Positions 56,592-64,000 of a stretch of 64,000 nt of DNA are shown here, piece after piece. The notes below the pieces were generated by a model. The model had not been told where the DNA came from, did not search any database, and was given only the letters and a program-made list of their open reading frames with translations. Position 1 is the first letter of the stretch, and every line of letters begins with the position of its first letter. This DNA is from VRUE01 sp036406595 (GTDB lineage Bacteria; Actinomycetota; Thermoleophilia; Solirubrobacterales; 70-9), in contig DASXAR010000087.1 of assembly GCA_036406595.1 (NCBI GenBank), forward strand, positions 36,289-100,288, given 5' to 3'. A program made the translations under genes and the position numbers.

Positions 56592-56619
56592 GGGGGCGGG
56601 CCTGCCCGCAAACCCCCTC
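56590..56619 (+). terminator. GC-rich hairpin after htrA
   Basis: GAGGGGG (56590-56596) pairs with CCCCCTC (56613-56619). An inner CGGG/CCCG stem sits at 56597-56600 and 56605-56608, with a CAAA bulge. It overlaps the htrA stop. No T-tract follows, so efficiency as a terminator is uncertain. Confidence 0.5.
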
Positions 56620-56696
56620 GGGTCGTACTTAGAAATGGAAATTTGTACCGGTTGCGACTTGGCTCCTGAGAAGGCGGCTATAGCGTGGATCCCTGC

Positions 56697-58832
56697 ATGC
56701 TTCGCTTGCCCGCGCGCAGGCTCGTCAGGCCGATTGTTTCGATCCTCGCATTAGCGCTCGCCCTGGTTTTCGCCGACCAGGCCGGGGCAGCATGGACGCC
56801 GCCGCCGCCCGATGCAGACCCCCTCTCCGCCGGGGGCGCGCACACCTGCGCGATCCGGGCCGACGCCCAGCTCGCCTGCTGGGGCGACGACTCGGCGCAC
56901 CAGGTGAGCGACACTCCCGGCGGCCGCTTCCTCTCGGTCTCAGCCGGTGACGCGCATTCCTGCGCAATCCGCGTCGACGCCCAGCTCGCCTGCTGGGGCG
57001 ATGACTCCGAGGGCCAGGTGAGCGGTGTGCCCGAGGGGGAATTCCTCTCGGTGTCGGCGGGCGGCGCGCACAGCTGCGCGATCGACGTCGACGGCCACCT
57101 GGCCTGCTGGGGAGACGACTCCAAGGGTCAGGTGAGCGGCGCCCCGGAGGGCGAGTTCCTCTCCGTCTCCGCCGGCGGCGCCCACACCTGTGCGATCCGC
57201 TCCGACCATGCTCTGGCCTGCTGGGGGGACGACTCCTCAGGCCAGTCCAGCAGCGGGCCGGAGGCCTTCCATCTCCACAAGCACCACAACGACAGGCACC
57301 ACCACCACAACAGGCACCACCACCACGACAAGGACGACCCACCCGCCTTCCTCTCGGTCTCGGCCGGCGGCGCCCATACTTGCGCGATCGCGCTCGACGA
57401 AGAGGTGGTGTGCTGGGGCGATGACTCCGAGGGACAGGTGAGCGGCTCGCCGGAGGGCAAGTTCCTCTCGGTCTCCGCAGGAAGCGACCATTCCTGCGCG
57501 CTGGACGAGGATCGCCGCCTGACCTGCTGGGGCGATGACTCCGAGGGCCAGGTGAGCGGCGGCCCGGAGAGCGAAATCTTCTCGGCCTCGGCCGGCGGCG
57601 CGCACACCTGCGGCATGGAAGTCGACCACCGGGTGACCTGCTGGGGCGACAACTCGCGCGGTCAGGCCCTGCCGCAGATCGTCAGCCCGCAGCCCGCTCG
57701 CGCCATGGTCGGCGTGCCCTACGAGCACCTTTTCCAGACAACGCCCCAGATGCCTCCCGCGGCCTTCTCAGTCTCCGGCGGCGAGCTGCCACCCGGCCTC
57801 CAGCTCGACGAGGGCGGACAGCTCGGCGGCGAACCGACGAGCGCCGGTGACTACTCCTTCGCGGTCACCGCAGCAAACGGGATGACCGAGGATGCCGTCC
57901 AGGAAGCGACGCTGGAGGTGGTCGGCACACCGGTGCTGACGATCGGGACGGCCGGCGAGATCACGACGAGCTCTGCGCGCCTCGCGGGGACGATCGACCC
58001 GAGGAACCTGCCGGCGCAGGCCTGGTTCGAATACTGGCCGGCCGCAAGCCCGAATGACGTCACCAGCACCGCCATGCAGGAAGTCCCGTCCGGACTGACC
58101 CCGCGGGACATCTCCGCTCATGTCGGCGGTCTCGCCGCGGGGACCTCCTATGAGTTCCGGCTCGCCGCGACCAACGAGCTGGGAGCCGAGCCTGCCCGGA
58201 GCGAGACGGCGAGCTTCGCCACCACCCAGCCCCCGGTGGTCACCATCGTCGATCTCGGCCTGCCGCCCCCGACCGCGGGCCAGAGCGTCAACGTCGAACC
58301 GATCGACGGCGTCGTCGGGACCGACTGCGGCGGCGGCGGCTTCACGCGGCTGCAGGGCGACGGCGCCCAGATCCCGGTCGGATGCAGGGTCGACACGCGC
58401 CACGGCACGGTTGCGCTGACGGCATCGAAAGGAAGCAGCGGGGAGACCCAGACCGCGTACTTCTGGGGCGGTGTGTTCGGCGTCACCCAGAAAGCGGGCG
58501 ACAACCAGGACGCGGTCCTGACCCTCGCCGGCAGGCTCAAATGCGAGAAAAGGAAGCCAGGCACGGTGAGCCGCGTCCTCAAGCGCGGCAGGCGCGGCGC
58601 CGGCCGCAGGCTCTGGGGGAGCGGCAAGGGCAACTACAAGACCGTCGGCAACTACGGTTCCGCGAGCGTTCGCGGGACCACCTGGCTGGTCGTCGACCGC
58701 TGCGACAACTCGACTCTCATGAAGGTCGCCGAAGGCACGGTGAGGGTGCGGGACTTCGTCAAGAACAGCACCGTGATCCTGGAAACGGGAGAGCAGTATC
58801 TGGCGAAAGCGGCGATCCCCCGACTGCGATAG
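56697..58832 (+). CDS. Secreted RCC1-repeat protein with His-rich insert and FecR-like C-terminus
   Basis: A 711-residue exported protein. A signal peptide (LVRPIVSILALALALVFADQ) comes first. Seven RCC1-type repeats of about 36 residues follow, each with SAGGAHTCAI and ACWGDDSEGQVSG phrases, consistent with a seven-bladed propeller. A His-rich insert lies between repeats 4 and 5 (about residues 191-215). An Ig-like module (PQPARAMVGVPYEHLF), a fibronectin-like module (AWFEYWPAASPNDVT) and a FecR-like domain follow (GTVALTASKG, VRGTTWLVVDRCD, ILETGEQYLAKA). Each repeat has two Cys. The stop is directly adjacent to the cyclase ATG. ATG 56697 is chosen, with GTG 56685 as the alternative. Confidence 0.88.
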   Translation: MLRLPARRLVRPIVSILALALALVFADQAGAAWTPPPPDADPLSAGGAHTCAIRADAQLACWGDDSAHQVSDTPGGRFLSVSAGDAHSCAIRVDAQLACWGDDSEGQVSGVPEGEFLSVSAGGAHSCAIDVDGHLACWGDDSKGQVSGAPEGEFLSVSAGGAHTCAIRSDHALACWGDDSSGQSSSGPEAFHLHKHHNDRHHHHNRHHHHDKDDPPAFLSVSAGGAHTCAIALDEEVVCWGDDSEGQVSGSPEGKFLSVSAGSDHSCALDEDRRLTCWGDDSEGQVSGGPESEIFSASAGGAHTCGMEVDHRVTCWGDNSRGQALPQIVSPQPARAMVGVPYEHLFQTTPQMPPAAFSVSGGELPPGLQLDEGGQLGGEPTSAGDYSFAVTAANGMTEDAVQEATLEVVGTPVLTIGTAGEITTSSARLAGTIDPRNLPAQAWFEYWPAASPNDVTSTAMQEVPSGLTPRDISAHVGGLAAGTSYEFRLAATNELGAEPARSETASFATTQPPVVTIVDLGLPPPTAGQSVNVEPIDGVVGTDCGGGGFTRLQGDGAQIPVGCRVDTRHGTVALTASKGSSGETQTAYFWGGVFGVTQKAGDNQDAVLTLAGRLKCEKRKPGTVSRVLKRGRRGAGRRLWGSGKGNYKTVGNYGSASVRGTTWLVVDRCDNSTLMKVAEGTVRVRDFVKNSTVILETGEQYLAKAAIPRLR

Positions 58833-60596
58833 ATGGCGCAGCGGAGAGGAGCGATCGCCTTCGTCGCGGTCGGTGTGCTGGCGGCGGCGATCGGCATCGC
58901 CACCTACGCCGGTGACACGTTCAAGCGCCTCGAACTGAACAGCGTCGACACCCGGTTCTCGATCCGCGGGCCGAAGCCCCCGTCCACCGAGGTCGCGGTT
59001 GTCGCGATCGATGACGCGACCTTCAGCGACCTGAACCGGCAGTGGCCGTTTCCGCGCTCGATGCACGCCGCCGTGATCGATCGCCTCCGCAGGGCCGGTG
59101 CCGCCGCGATCGCCTACGACGTCCAGTTCACCGAGCCGACAACCAGACGACAGGACAACGCGCTGATCCGGGCGGTCGGCCAGGCGGGCAACGTCGTGCT
59201 CGCGGCGGAAGAAGTGGAGGGAAACGGCCACACTCGGGTCTTCGGCGGCGACGAAGTCCTGCGGGAAATCGGGGCACGGGCCGGCTACACGCGGGTCGTG
59301 CCCGACGCCGACGGGGCGCTGCGCCACTTCCCCTACGAGGTGCACGGTCTGAGGGGGTTCGCCGTGGCCGCAGCCGAAGTGGCGACGGGCGAGGAGATCG
59401 GGCGCGACGGCTTCGAGTCCGACGGCGGCTGGATCGACTATGCCGGGCCCCCCAGGACCATCCCCACCTACTCCTTCTCCGAAATTCTCAGGGGTAACGT
59501 CGAAGCCCGCCAGTTCGAGGGCAAGATAGTCGTCGTCGGGGCCGCCGCGCCGATCCTCCACGACGTCTGGCAGACCGCCGCCGGCGGCGGTCTGATGCCG
59601 GGCCCCGAGGTGCAGGCAAACGCGATGGCGACCGTCCTCAACGGCATGCCGCTCCGCTCCTCGCCGGGAGTGCTCGACATCGCGCTGATCGTGCTGCTCG
59701 CCATCGTTGCGCCGCTGGCCGGATTCTTCCTGCGGCCGCTGCTGGCCCTCGTCGTCGCCCTCCTGGCCGCCGCCCTGTTCCTCCTGGCGGCTCAGCTCAG
59801 CTTCGACGGCGGCGTGATCCTGCCGGTCGTCTATCCGCTGGTCGCGCTCGCCGTCGGTGCGATCGGAACCCTGGCCCTGCACTACCTGCGGGCGGCGTTC
59901 GAGCGGCAGCGGGTTCGCTTCACCTTCTCCCGCTTCGTTCCCGAGGAGGTCGTCGACGAGGTGCTCGCCGAGGGGGAGGACAGGCTGCAGCTGGGCGGCG
60001 TCCGTCGCGAATGCACGGTGCTCTTCTGCGACCTGCGCGGCTTCACCTCCTACTCGGAGGCGCGGGCGCCGGCCGACGTGGTCGAGGTCCTCAACCGCTA
60101 CCTGAGCGAGATGACCGACGCGATCATGGATCACGGCGGCACCCTGGTCGCCTATATGGGGGACGGGATCATGGCCGCCTTCGGGGCGCCGATCGAGCAG
60201 GCCGATCACGCCGACCGCGCGATCGCCGCCGCGCACGAGATGCTGGAGACGCGGCTTCCCGCCTTCAATGAGTGGATGCGGGAGACCGGCCATGGCGAGG
60301 GGTTCAAGATGGGAATCGGCCTCAACAGCGGCGAGGTCATGTCAGGTCAGGTGGGCTCGGAACGGCGCCTGGAGTACACGACGATCGGCGACACGACCAA
60401 CACCGCCTCGCGGCTGGAGGGGATGACGAAAGGGTCGGGCCATCACATCTTCATCTCCGAGTCGACCCATGCGGCTCGCGCCGGCAGCTCGCCGAAGCTG
60501 GTCGAGGTGGGGGAGTTCGAGGTGCGCGGCCGCGAGCGCCCGCTCAGGGTCTGGTCCTTCCCGAACGGGGCAAAGCCGGTCGACGGCCGGGATTGA
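58833..60596 (+). CDS. CHASE2-domain class III nucleotide cyclase
   Basis: A 587-residue membrane cyclase. One N-terminal helix (AFVAVGVLAAAIGIATYA) leads to an extracytoplasmic CHASE2 domain at about residues 30-280 (DTRFSIRGPKPPSTEVAVVA, WPFPRSMHAAVIDRLRRAGA, FEGKIVVVGAAA). Three helices follow (about 285-350), then a class III catalytic domain with metal Asp residues in VLFCDLRGFTSYSE (399) and YMGDGIMAAFGAP (442) and the transition-state Asn/Arg in IGDTTNTASRLEG. The Lys that usually reads adenine (KxxGD) is Ala here, so the product could be cAMP or another cyclic nucleotide. It is contiguous with the RCC1/FecR gene. Confidence 0.92.
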   Translation: MAQRRGAIAFVAVGVLAAAIGIATYAGDTFKRLELNSVDTRFSIRGPKPPSTEVAVVAIDDATFSDLNRQWPFPRSMHAAVIDRLRRAGAAAIAYDVQFTEPTTRRQDNALIRAVGQAGNVVLAAEEVEGNGHTRVFGGDEVLREIGARAGYTRVVPDADGALRHFPYEVHGLRGFAVAAAEVATGEEIGRDGFESDGGWIDYAGPPRTIPTYSFSEILRGNVEARQFEGKIVVVGAAAPILHDVWQTAAGGGLMPGPEVQANAMATVLNGMPLRSSPGVLDIALIVLLAIVAPLAGFFLRPLLALVVALLAAALFLLAAQLSFDGGVILPVVYPLVALAVGAIGTLALHYLRAAFERQRVRFTFSRFVPEEVVDEVLAEGEDRLQLGGVRRECTVLFCDLRGFTSYSEARAPADVVEVLNRYLSEMTDAIMDHGGTLVAYMGDGIMAAFGAPIEQADHADRAIAAAHEMLETRLPAFNEWMRETGHGEGFKMGIGLNSGEVMSGQVGSERRLEYTTIGDTTNTASRLEGMTKGSGHHIFISESTHAARAGSSPKLVEVGEFEVRGRERPLRVWSFPNGAKPVDGRD

Positions 60597-60611
60597 CGAT
60601 ACGTTCCCCAC

Positions 60612-61004
60612 GTGGCCTGGGTCGAGATCTTCGCGGTCTTCGTCGTCTCCCACCTCATCGGCGACTTCCTCTTTCAGACCGACTGGCAGGCCAGGCACAA
60701 GCTGGGGGGCCTCGGGCCCGACCGCGAATCCCGCCGCGCCCTGCTCGCCCACACGGCCACGTACACGCTGGCCTTCGTCCCGGCTCTGATCTGGCTGGCG
60801 ACCGACATCGGCGCCTGGGCGATCGGGATCGGGGTGCTGATCGCGGTGCCGCACATGATCCAGGACGACGGCCGCCTGCTGGACGCCTACGCCCGCCGGG
60901 CGAAGAAGGTCCCCCCGGACGCCCCACCCGGACTGCGGCTGGCGATGGACCAGACCTGCCATTTCGTCGCGCTCTTCCTCGTCGCGCTGCTCGCGGCGGC
61001 CTGA
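60612..61004 (+). CDS. DUF3307-like integral membrane protein
   Basis: A 130-residue protein with three to four hydrophobic helices. The N-terminal VSHLIGDFLFQTDWQARHKL is typical of DUF3307-type proteins, followed by LIWLATDIGAWAIGIGVLIA and a C-terminal QTCHFVALFLVALLAAA. Function is unknown. GTG 60612 follows the cyclase stop by 15 bp, so it is probably the last gene of the RCC1-cyclase operon. Confidence 0.82.
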   Translation: MAWVEIFAVFVVSHLIGDFLFQTDWQARHKLGGLGPDRESRRALLAHTATYTLAFVPALIWLATDIGAWAIGIGVLIAVPHMIQDDGRLLDAYARRAKKVPPDAPPGLRLAMDQTCHFVALFLVALLAAA

Positions 61005-61020
61005 AGTCCGGCGACCGGGC

Positions 61021-62694
61021 TCAGAAGTGGGCCGAGCTCGGCCAGCGCGCGTCGACCACCGAGTGGGCGACCTGGCTGCTGCGCCGGTGCCCGGTCACGG
61101 CCGAGATGAACTGATCGCGCTCCAGCGCCAGCATCCGGGTCGGAGCCGTTGCCCGCACGGTCGCCGTGCGCGGCACGTCGTGAAGGAGGGCGATCTCCCC
61201 GAAGGACTCCCCGGCGCCCTCGGTGCGGCGGAACACCCCGTTTTCGAAGACCTCGACCTCTCCCTCCTCGATCAGGTAGAAGGAATCGCCACGCTGGCCC
61301 TGGGTGATCACCTCTTCGCCAGGCTCGGCGCGGACGGGCGCCAGGTCGTGGCTGATCCTTTCCAGGGTTGCGACCGGAAGGGGGGCGAAGATCGAGTCTC
61401 CGCGGAGGAGCTGGAAGTGAGCCTCCGGCACTGGGGCGCCGACCTCGAACGCGCGCAGCCGCGTCCAGCAGAGCAGCACGAAGAGGGGCATCAGCGCCGC
61501 GAGGGCGAGCAGCGCGCCCCTGATGCCGAGCAGCGCCACGATCGCCGAGGCGCCGATCGAGCCGAGCGCCATCGCGGCCAGGCGAGACGCTTCCAGGGAG
61601 CCAAGCACGCGTCCGAGGCTCTCGTCGGAGCCGAGCCGCTGAAGGAGCGTTTTCCCCGCGACCTCGATGAACGTATAGCCGACCCCTATCCCGAACCAGC
61701 CGGCGTAGGCGGCGGCCGCGACCGGCCAGGCTCCGGGCAGCGCCACGGCGAGGCCGATCACGACGCTGCCGCCGGCGAGGCCGATCACGAGGCGGTTCCG
61801 GTTCAGCAACAGGGTCAGGCCGCCGCCTGCGATGAAGGCGCCGACACCCCAGCTCGCGTTCAGGAAGCCGACGCTTCCCTCGCTGAGGCCGAGCAGGTCC
61901 AGCGCCATGATCACGACCAGGACGTCGGCAACCCCCTCGAAGAAGACGAGCACGACCAGCGTCGCCGCGAGCAGCCGCAGCGCCGGGTGCTCCGCGAGGG
62001 TGCGGAACCCGAGCGTCGTCTGCCGCCACATTCCGGAGATCTCGCCATCGCCGTCGTATTCGGGGCGTCGGTCGCGCTCGATCCGGTCGAGCAGCACGGC
62101 TGTGATCAGGGCGAGCAGCGCGGCGACGCCGAATACGACCGCCGGAGAGGTGATCGCGAGCAGGACGCCGGTTGAGAGGGCGGCGAGCAGGAAGCCGATG
62201 TTGTCCATACCGCTGTGTGTGACGTTCGCGGCGGAAAGCTCCTGGGGCGTGCGCGCGAGGTGGGGAAGCAGCGCCGCCTCGGCCGGGAGGTAGCCGCTGC
62301 TGGCGACCGTAAAGGCCCCCGCGAGGGCGAAGATGATCGCGGCCGCCGCGTCGAGGGCCGCCGCAGCCGAGGCTGTGGCCAGGATCAGCGAGATCGCCAG
62401 GCAGCTGCCGAGCAGCACCGAGCGACGCGGATAGCGGTCGCTGAGCAGGCCGGCAAAGGGCGAGGCGACCGCCCCAGGGGCGAGGCGCACCAGCGCGACG
62501 ACGCCGACCGCCACCGCGCCGCCCGCCTCGAACCCGTAGACGCCCAGCGCGATCGCGAAGGACCAGCTCGCGAAGGAGACCCCCGCCTTGGCCACCCCGA
62601 GCAAGCCGAGGTCACGGTTGCCGAAGTCGATGAGCAGCGCACGGAGGACGGAGGTCAGTTCGCCCGTCGCTCTCCTCATCGCGCCGCTGACCAT
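61021..62694 (-). CDS. MFS transporter with C-terminal cyclic-nucleotide-binding domain
   Basis: A 557-residue protein. Residues 1-420 form about 12 transmembrane helices of an MFS3-type major facilitator (GLLSDRYPRRSVLLGSCLAI carries the loop 2-3 motif). Residues about 425-545 form a cNMP-binding fold: FQLLRGDSIFAPLPVATLER, GDSFYLIEEGEVEVFENG and the phosphate-binding cassette FGEIALLHDVPRTATVRA (about 498-515), with the key Glu and Arg kept. Transport could thus respond to a cyclic nucleotide. It converges on the cyclase operon. ATG 62694 is used, with 62679 possible. Confidence 0.91.
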   Translation of the reverse strand: MVSGAMRRATGELTSVLRALLIDFGNRDLGLLGVAKAGVSFASWSFAIALGVYGFEAGGAVAVGVVALVRLAPGAVASPFAGLLSDRYPRRSVLLGSCLAISLILATASAAAALDAAAAIIFALAGAFTVASSGYLPAEAALLPHLARTPQELSAANVTHSGMDNIGFLLAALSTGVLLAITSPAVVFGVAALLALITAVLLDRIERDRRPEYDGDGEISGMWRQTTLGFRTLAEHPALRLLAATLVVLVFFEGVADVLVVIMALDLLGLSEGSVGFLNASWGVGAFIAGGGLTLLLNRNRLVIGLAGGSVVIGLAVALPGAWPVAAAAYAGWFGIGVGYTFIEVAGKTLLQRLGSDESLGRVLGSLEASRLAAMALGSIGASAIVALLGIRGALLALAALMPLFVLLCWTRLRAFEVGAPVPEAHFQLLRGDSIFAPLPVATLERISHDLAPVRAEPGEEVITQGQRGDSFYLIEEGEVEVFENGVFRRTEGAGESFGEIALLHDVPRTATVRATAPTRMLALERDQFISAVTGHRRSSQVAHSVVDARWPSSAHF

Positions 62695-62741
62695 ACCCGC
62701 CCGCTTGACACCGGGCTCTACGGTCTGCGACCCTGACCACG

Positions 62742-63110
62742 GTGTTGCGCCTCCCGCCGAGGCGAACAGGGACAGAGCGAAGGCGCCATCTGGGCGTGAT
62801 CCTCGTGCTGCTCGCGCTGGTCGGATGCCTTGCGCAACCCGCCGCCGCCGTGCTGAGGCTGTCGATCCCCGCCGCGGAAGCGAAGTCGCTCAGGTTCGCC
62901 AAGAGCACCTGCGCGCGCGACGACCATTGCATCCGCTCCGGGGTCGCGAACTGCCGCCGGGACGGCCTGCACGTGGTGTTCTGCCGGATCTTCGACGAAC
63001 GTCACACCAGGGTGCAGGGGCGGTACCGATGCCACCGCCTGATCAGGCTCTCGCTCGATCCGGTGACGCGCCGGGTGCCGGTCACCGGCGTCGGCAGCTG
63101 GCACTGCTGA
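62742..63110 (+). CDS. Small Cys-rich exported protein
   Basis: A 122-residue protein with a signal peptide (LGVILVLLALVGCLAQPAAA). A mature domain of about 85 residues follows with six Cys (TCARDDHC, NCRRDG, FCRIFD, RCHRLI, WHC), likely disulphide-linked. No family recognised. GTG 62742 diverges from the MFS transporter gene with 47 bp between starts. Confidence 0.78.
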   Translation: MLRLPPRRTGTERRRHLGVILVLLALVGCLAQPAAAVLRLSIPAAEAKSLRFAKSTCARDDHCIRSGVANCRRDGLHVVFCRIFDERHTRVQGRYRCHRLIRLSLDPVTRRVPVTGVGSWHC

Positions 63111-63230
63111 GCCCGGCGTATGGAAACTTGCAGGCCGGTCCGCAGACAGCATGCACCAGAAATATTGGGTAATAAGGACACCCACTTTTCAACCCACTCG
63201 GGCCTTGAAACTGAGCTAACGGGAGAGAAA

Positions 63231-64000
63231 ATGAGCGCCAGCCGCATCACCACCATCCTCGCGATCGCCGTCGTGGCGGTTGCCGCGAGCGCCGTGGCCG
63301 CGCACGGGGCGATGATCGTCGGCGATGACACGGCGGAGATCATCACCGGCACGCCCGGCGATGACAACATCGATGCCAGGGGGGGCGATGACACCATCAA
63401 CGCGCTTGCCGGCAACGATGCGGTCCAGGGTGGCGGCGGCAACGACACCGTGATCGGCGAGGCCGGCGACGACGTGATCGGCGGCGGCGACGGCAACGAT
63501 GCAATCGACGCTGGTGACGGGAACAACACGGTCAATGGTGAAGCCGGCGACGACACGATCAGCTCGAACATCGGCTTTGACGCGCTGGCGGGAGGCGATG
63601 GCAACGACTCGCTGGAGGCCGGCCCCAACGGCGACAACCTGTTCGGACAGGGTGGCAACGACGAGCTCCTCGGCCAGGAGGGTGACGACACAGCATGGGG
63701 TGGGGAAGGCGACGACAACCTGCGCGGCGCGGCCGACACGGACACCCTGTACGGGGGCCCCGGTGCGGACAAATTGTTCGGCGGCCCCGGGAACGATCGC
63801 CTCGTGGCGCTGGCCCGGGTCGATAAGAGCCTGCCAGGAGGCGACTTCGTGCGGGCCGGCCGCGGCAACGACATCGTGCGCGTCCGCGACGGCGACGGCG
63901 ACCGGGTCCTCTGCGGGCCGGGCAACGACATCGTCTACGCCGACTTCCACGACAAGATCAAGCCGAACTGCGAGGTCGCGAAACGCGACCGGCCGACGCC
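63231..64000 (+). CDS. Secreted RTX-type calcium-binding repeat protein (3'-truncated by window edge)
   Basis: The frame is open from ATG 63231 to the window end (256 residues). A signal peptide (ITTILAIAVVAVAASAVAA) is followed by many GGxGxDxxx nonapeptides (GGDDTINALAGNDAVQ, GGGNDTVIGEAGDDVIGG, GGEGDDNLRG, GGPGADKLFGGPGNDRLV). These form a calcium-bound parallel beta-roll. A less regular region with two Cys (RVLCGPGNDIVYADFHD, KPNCEVAK) follows, and the C-terminus lies outside the window. GGGAGAG precedes the ATG as ribosome site. It is probably an extracellular or wall-associated protein. Confidence 0.9.
   Translation, partial: MSASRITTILAIAVVAVAASAVAAHGAMIVGDDTAEIITGTPGDDNIDARGGDDTINALAGNDAVQGGGGNDTVIGEAGDDVIGGGDGNDAIDAGDGNNTVNGEAGDDTISSNIGFDALAGGDGNDSLEAGPNGDNLFGQGGNDELLGQEGDDTAWGGEGDDNLRGAADTDTLYGGPGADKLFGGPGNDRLVALARVDKSLPGGDFVRAGRGNDIVRVRDGDGDRVLCGPGNDIVYADFHDKIKPNCEVAKRDRPT

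Noticed and set aside
57768..60293. An 841-codon open frame on the minus strand
   Set aside because: It is antisense to the RCC1/FecR and cyclase genes, has Arg/Gly/Asp-rich composition without any motif, and its openness follows from the GC bias of the true genes.
63002..63931. A minus-strand frame rich in Ser/Pro/Leu repeats opposite the RTX gene
   Set aside because: The repeats are the mirror of the GGxGxD codons; the plus strand has a ribosome site, signal peptide and RTX motif.

Overview
The window looks like chromosomal DNA of a very GC-rich actinobacterium, most likely of the class Thermoleophilia (Solirubrobacterales or a relative). This is an inference from the overall GC bias, near-exclusive GC-ending codons, frequent GTG starts, a DUF6159 membrane protein, fused gamma-alpha 2-oxoacid:ferredoxin oxidoreductase genes, and the housekeeping order tatD-rsmA-ispE ... 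glmU-prs ... rplY-pth ... mfd-foldase-eno-ftsB. There is no rRNA operon, no insertion sequence, no prophage and no CRISPR array. Three tRNAs are present: Gln-TTG, Leu-TAA and initiator Met-CAT.

Layout. 1-9.9 kb: a core block on the + strand (TatD, RsmA, IspE, a DedA-PAP2 fusion, a PucR regulator, tRNA-Gln followed by an HNH nuclease gene that may be acquired, an HdeD-like membrane protein, GlmU, Prs, GdpD), closed by a perfect 23-bp inverted repeat shared with the convergent DUF6159/ABC1-kinase pair. 12.2-17.9 kb: rplY-pth, a crotonase, an epimerase, a LuxR regulator and a degenerate alpha/beta hydrolase. 17.9-19.3 kb: a deacetylase pair on the - strand. 19.4-28.4 kb: mfd, a SurA-like foldase, eno, ftsB and a large polytopic (GT-C-like) membrane protein. 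28.4-35.4 kb: small proteins, a thermonuclease, a DhnA-type aldolase, a zinc-ribbon pseudo-rhomboid, a UPF0173 hydrolase, an R2lox-like ferritin and a membrane-tethered ECF sigma factor. 35.5-44.4 kb: tRNA-Leu, a TPP enzyme, a structured 370-bp gap, ppx, tRNA-fMet with a clear terminator, small enzymes, a secreted repeat protein, a formate dehydrogenase and topoisomerase IB. 44.4-51.7 kb: secreted proteins and a peptidoglycan-flavoured group (hybrid Mur ligase, M14 carboxypeptidase, M55 D-aminopeptidase). 51.8-54.7 kb: korAB. 54.9-64 kb: an anchored disordered protein, an HtrA protease, an RCC1/FecR surface protein, a CHASE2 nucleotide cyclase, a DUF3307 protein, an MFS transporter with a cyclic-nucleotide domain, a Cys-rich exported protein and an RTX-repeat protein that runs off the end.

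Most distinctive features. (1) At 56.7-62.7 kb a secreted seven-repeat RCC1 protein with a His-rich insert and FecR-like tail directly abuts a CHASE2 cyclase gene. A cNMP-binding MFS transporter lies close by, so this may be a compact envelope-to-cytoplasm second-messenger circuit. (2) An ECF sigma factor is fused to its own zinc-finger (anti-sigma-like) segment, a membrane anchor and a Pro-rich tail. (3) Several family members have lost catalytic residues (rhomboid, alpha/beta hydrolase, crotonase). (4) pth and gdpD appear to lack any ATG, GTG or TTG start and seem to use CTG.
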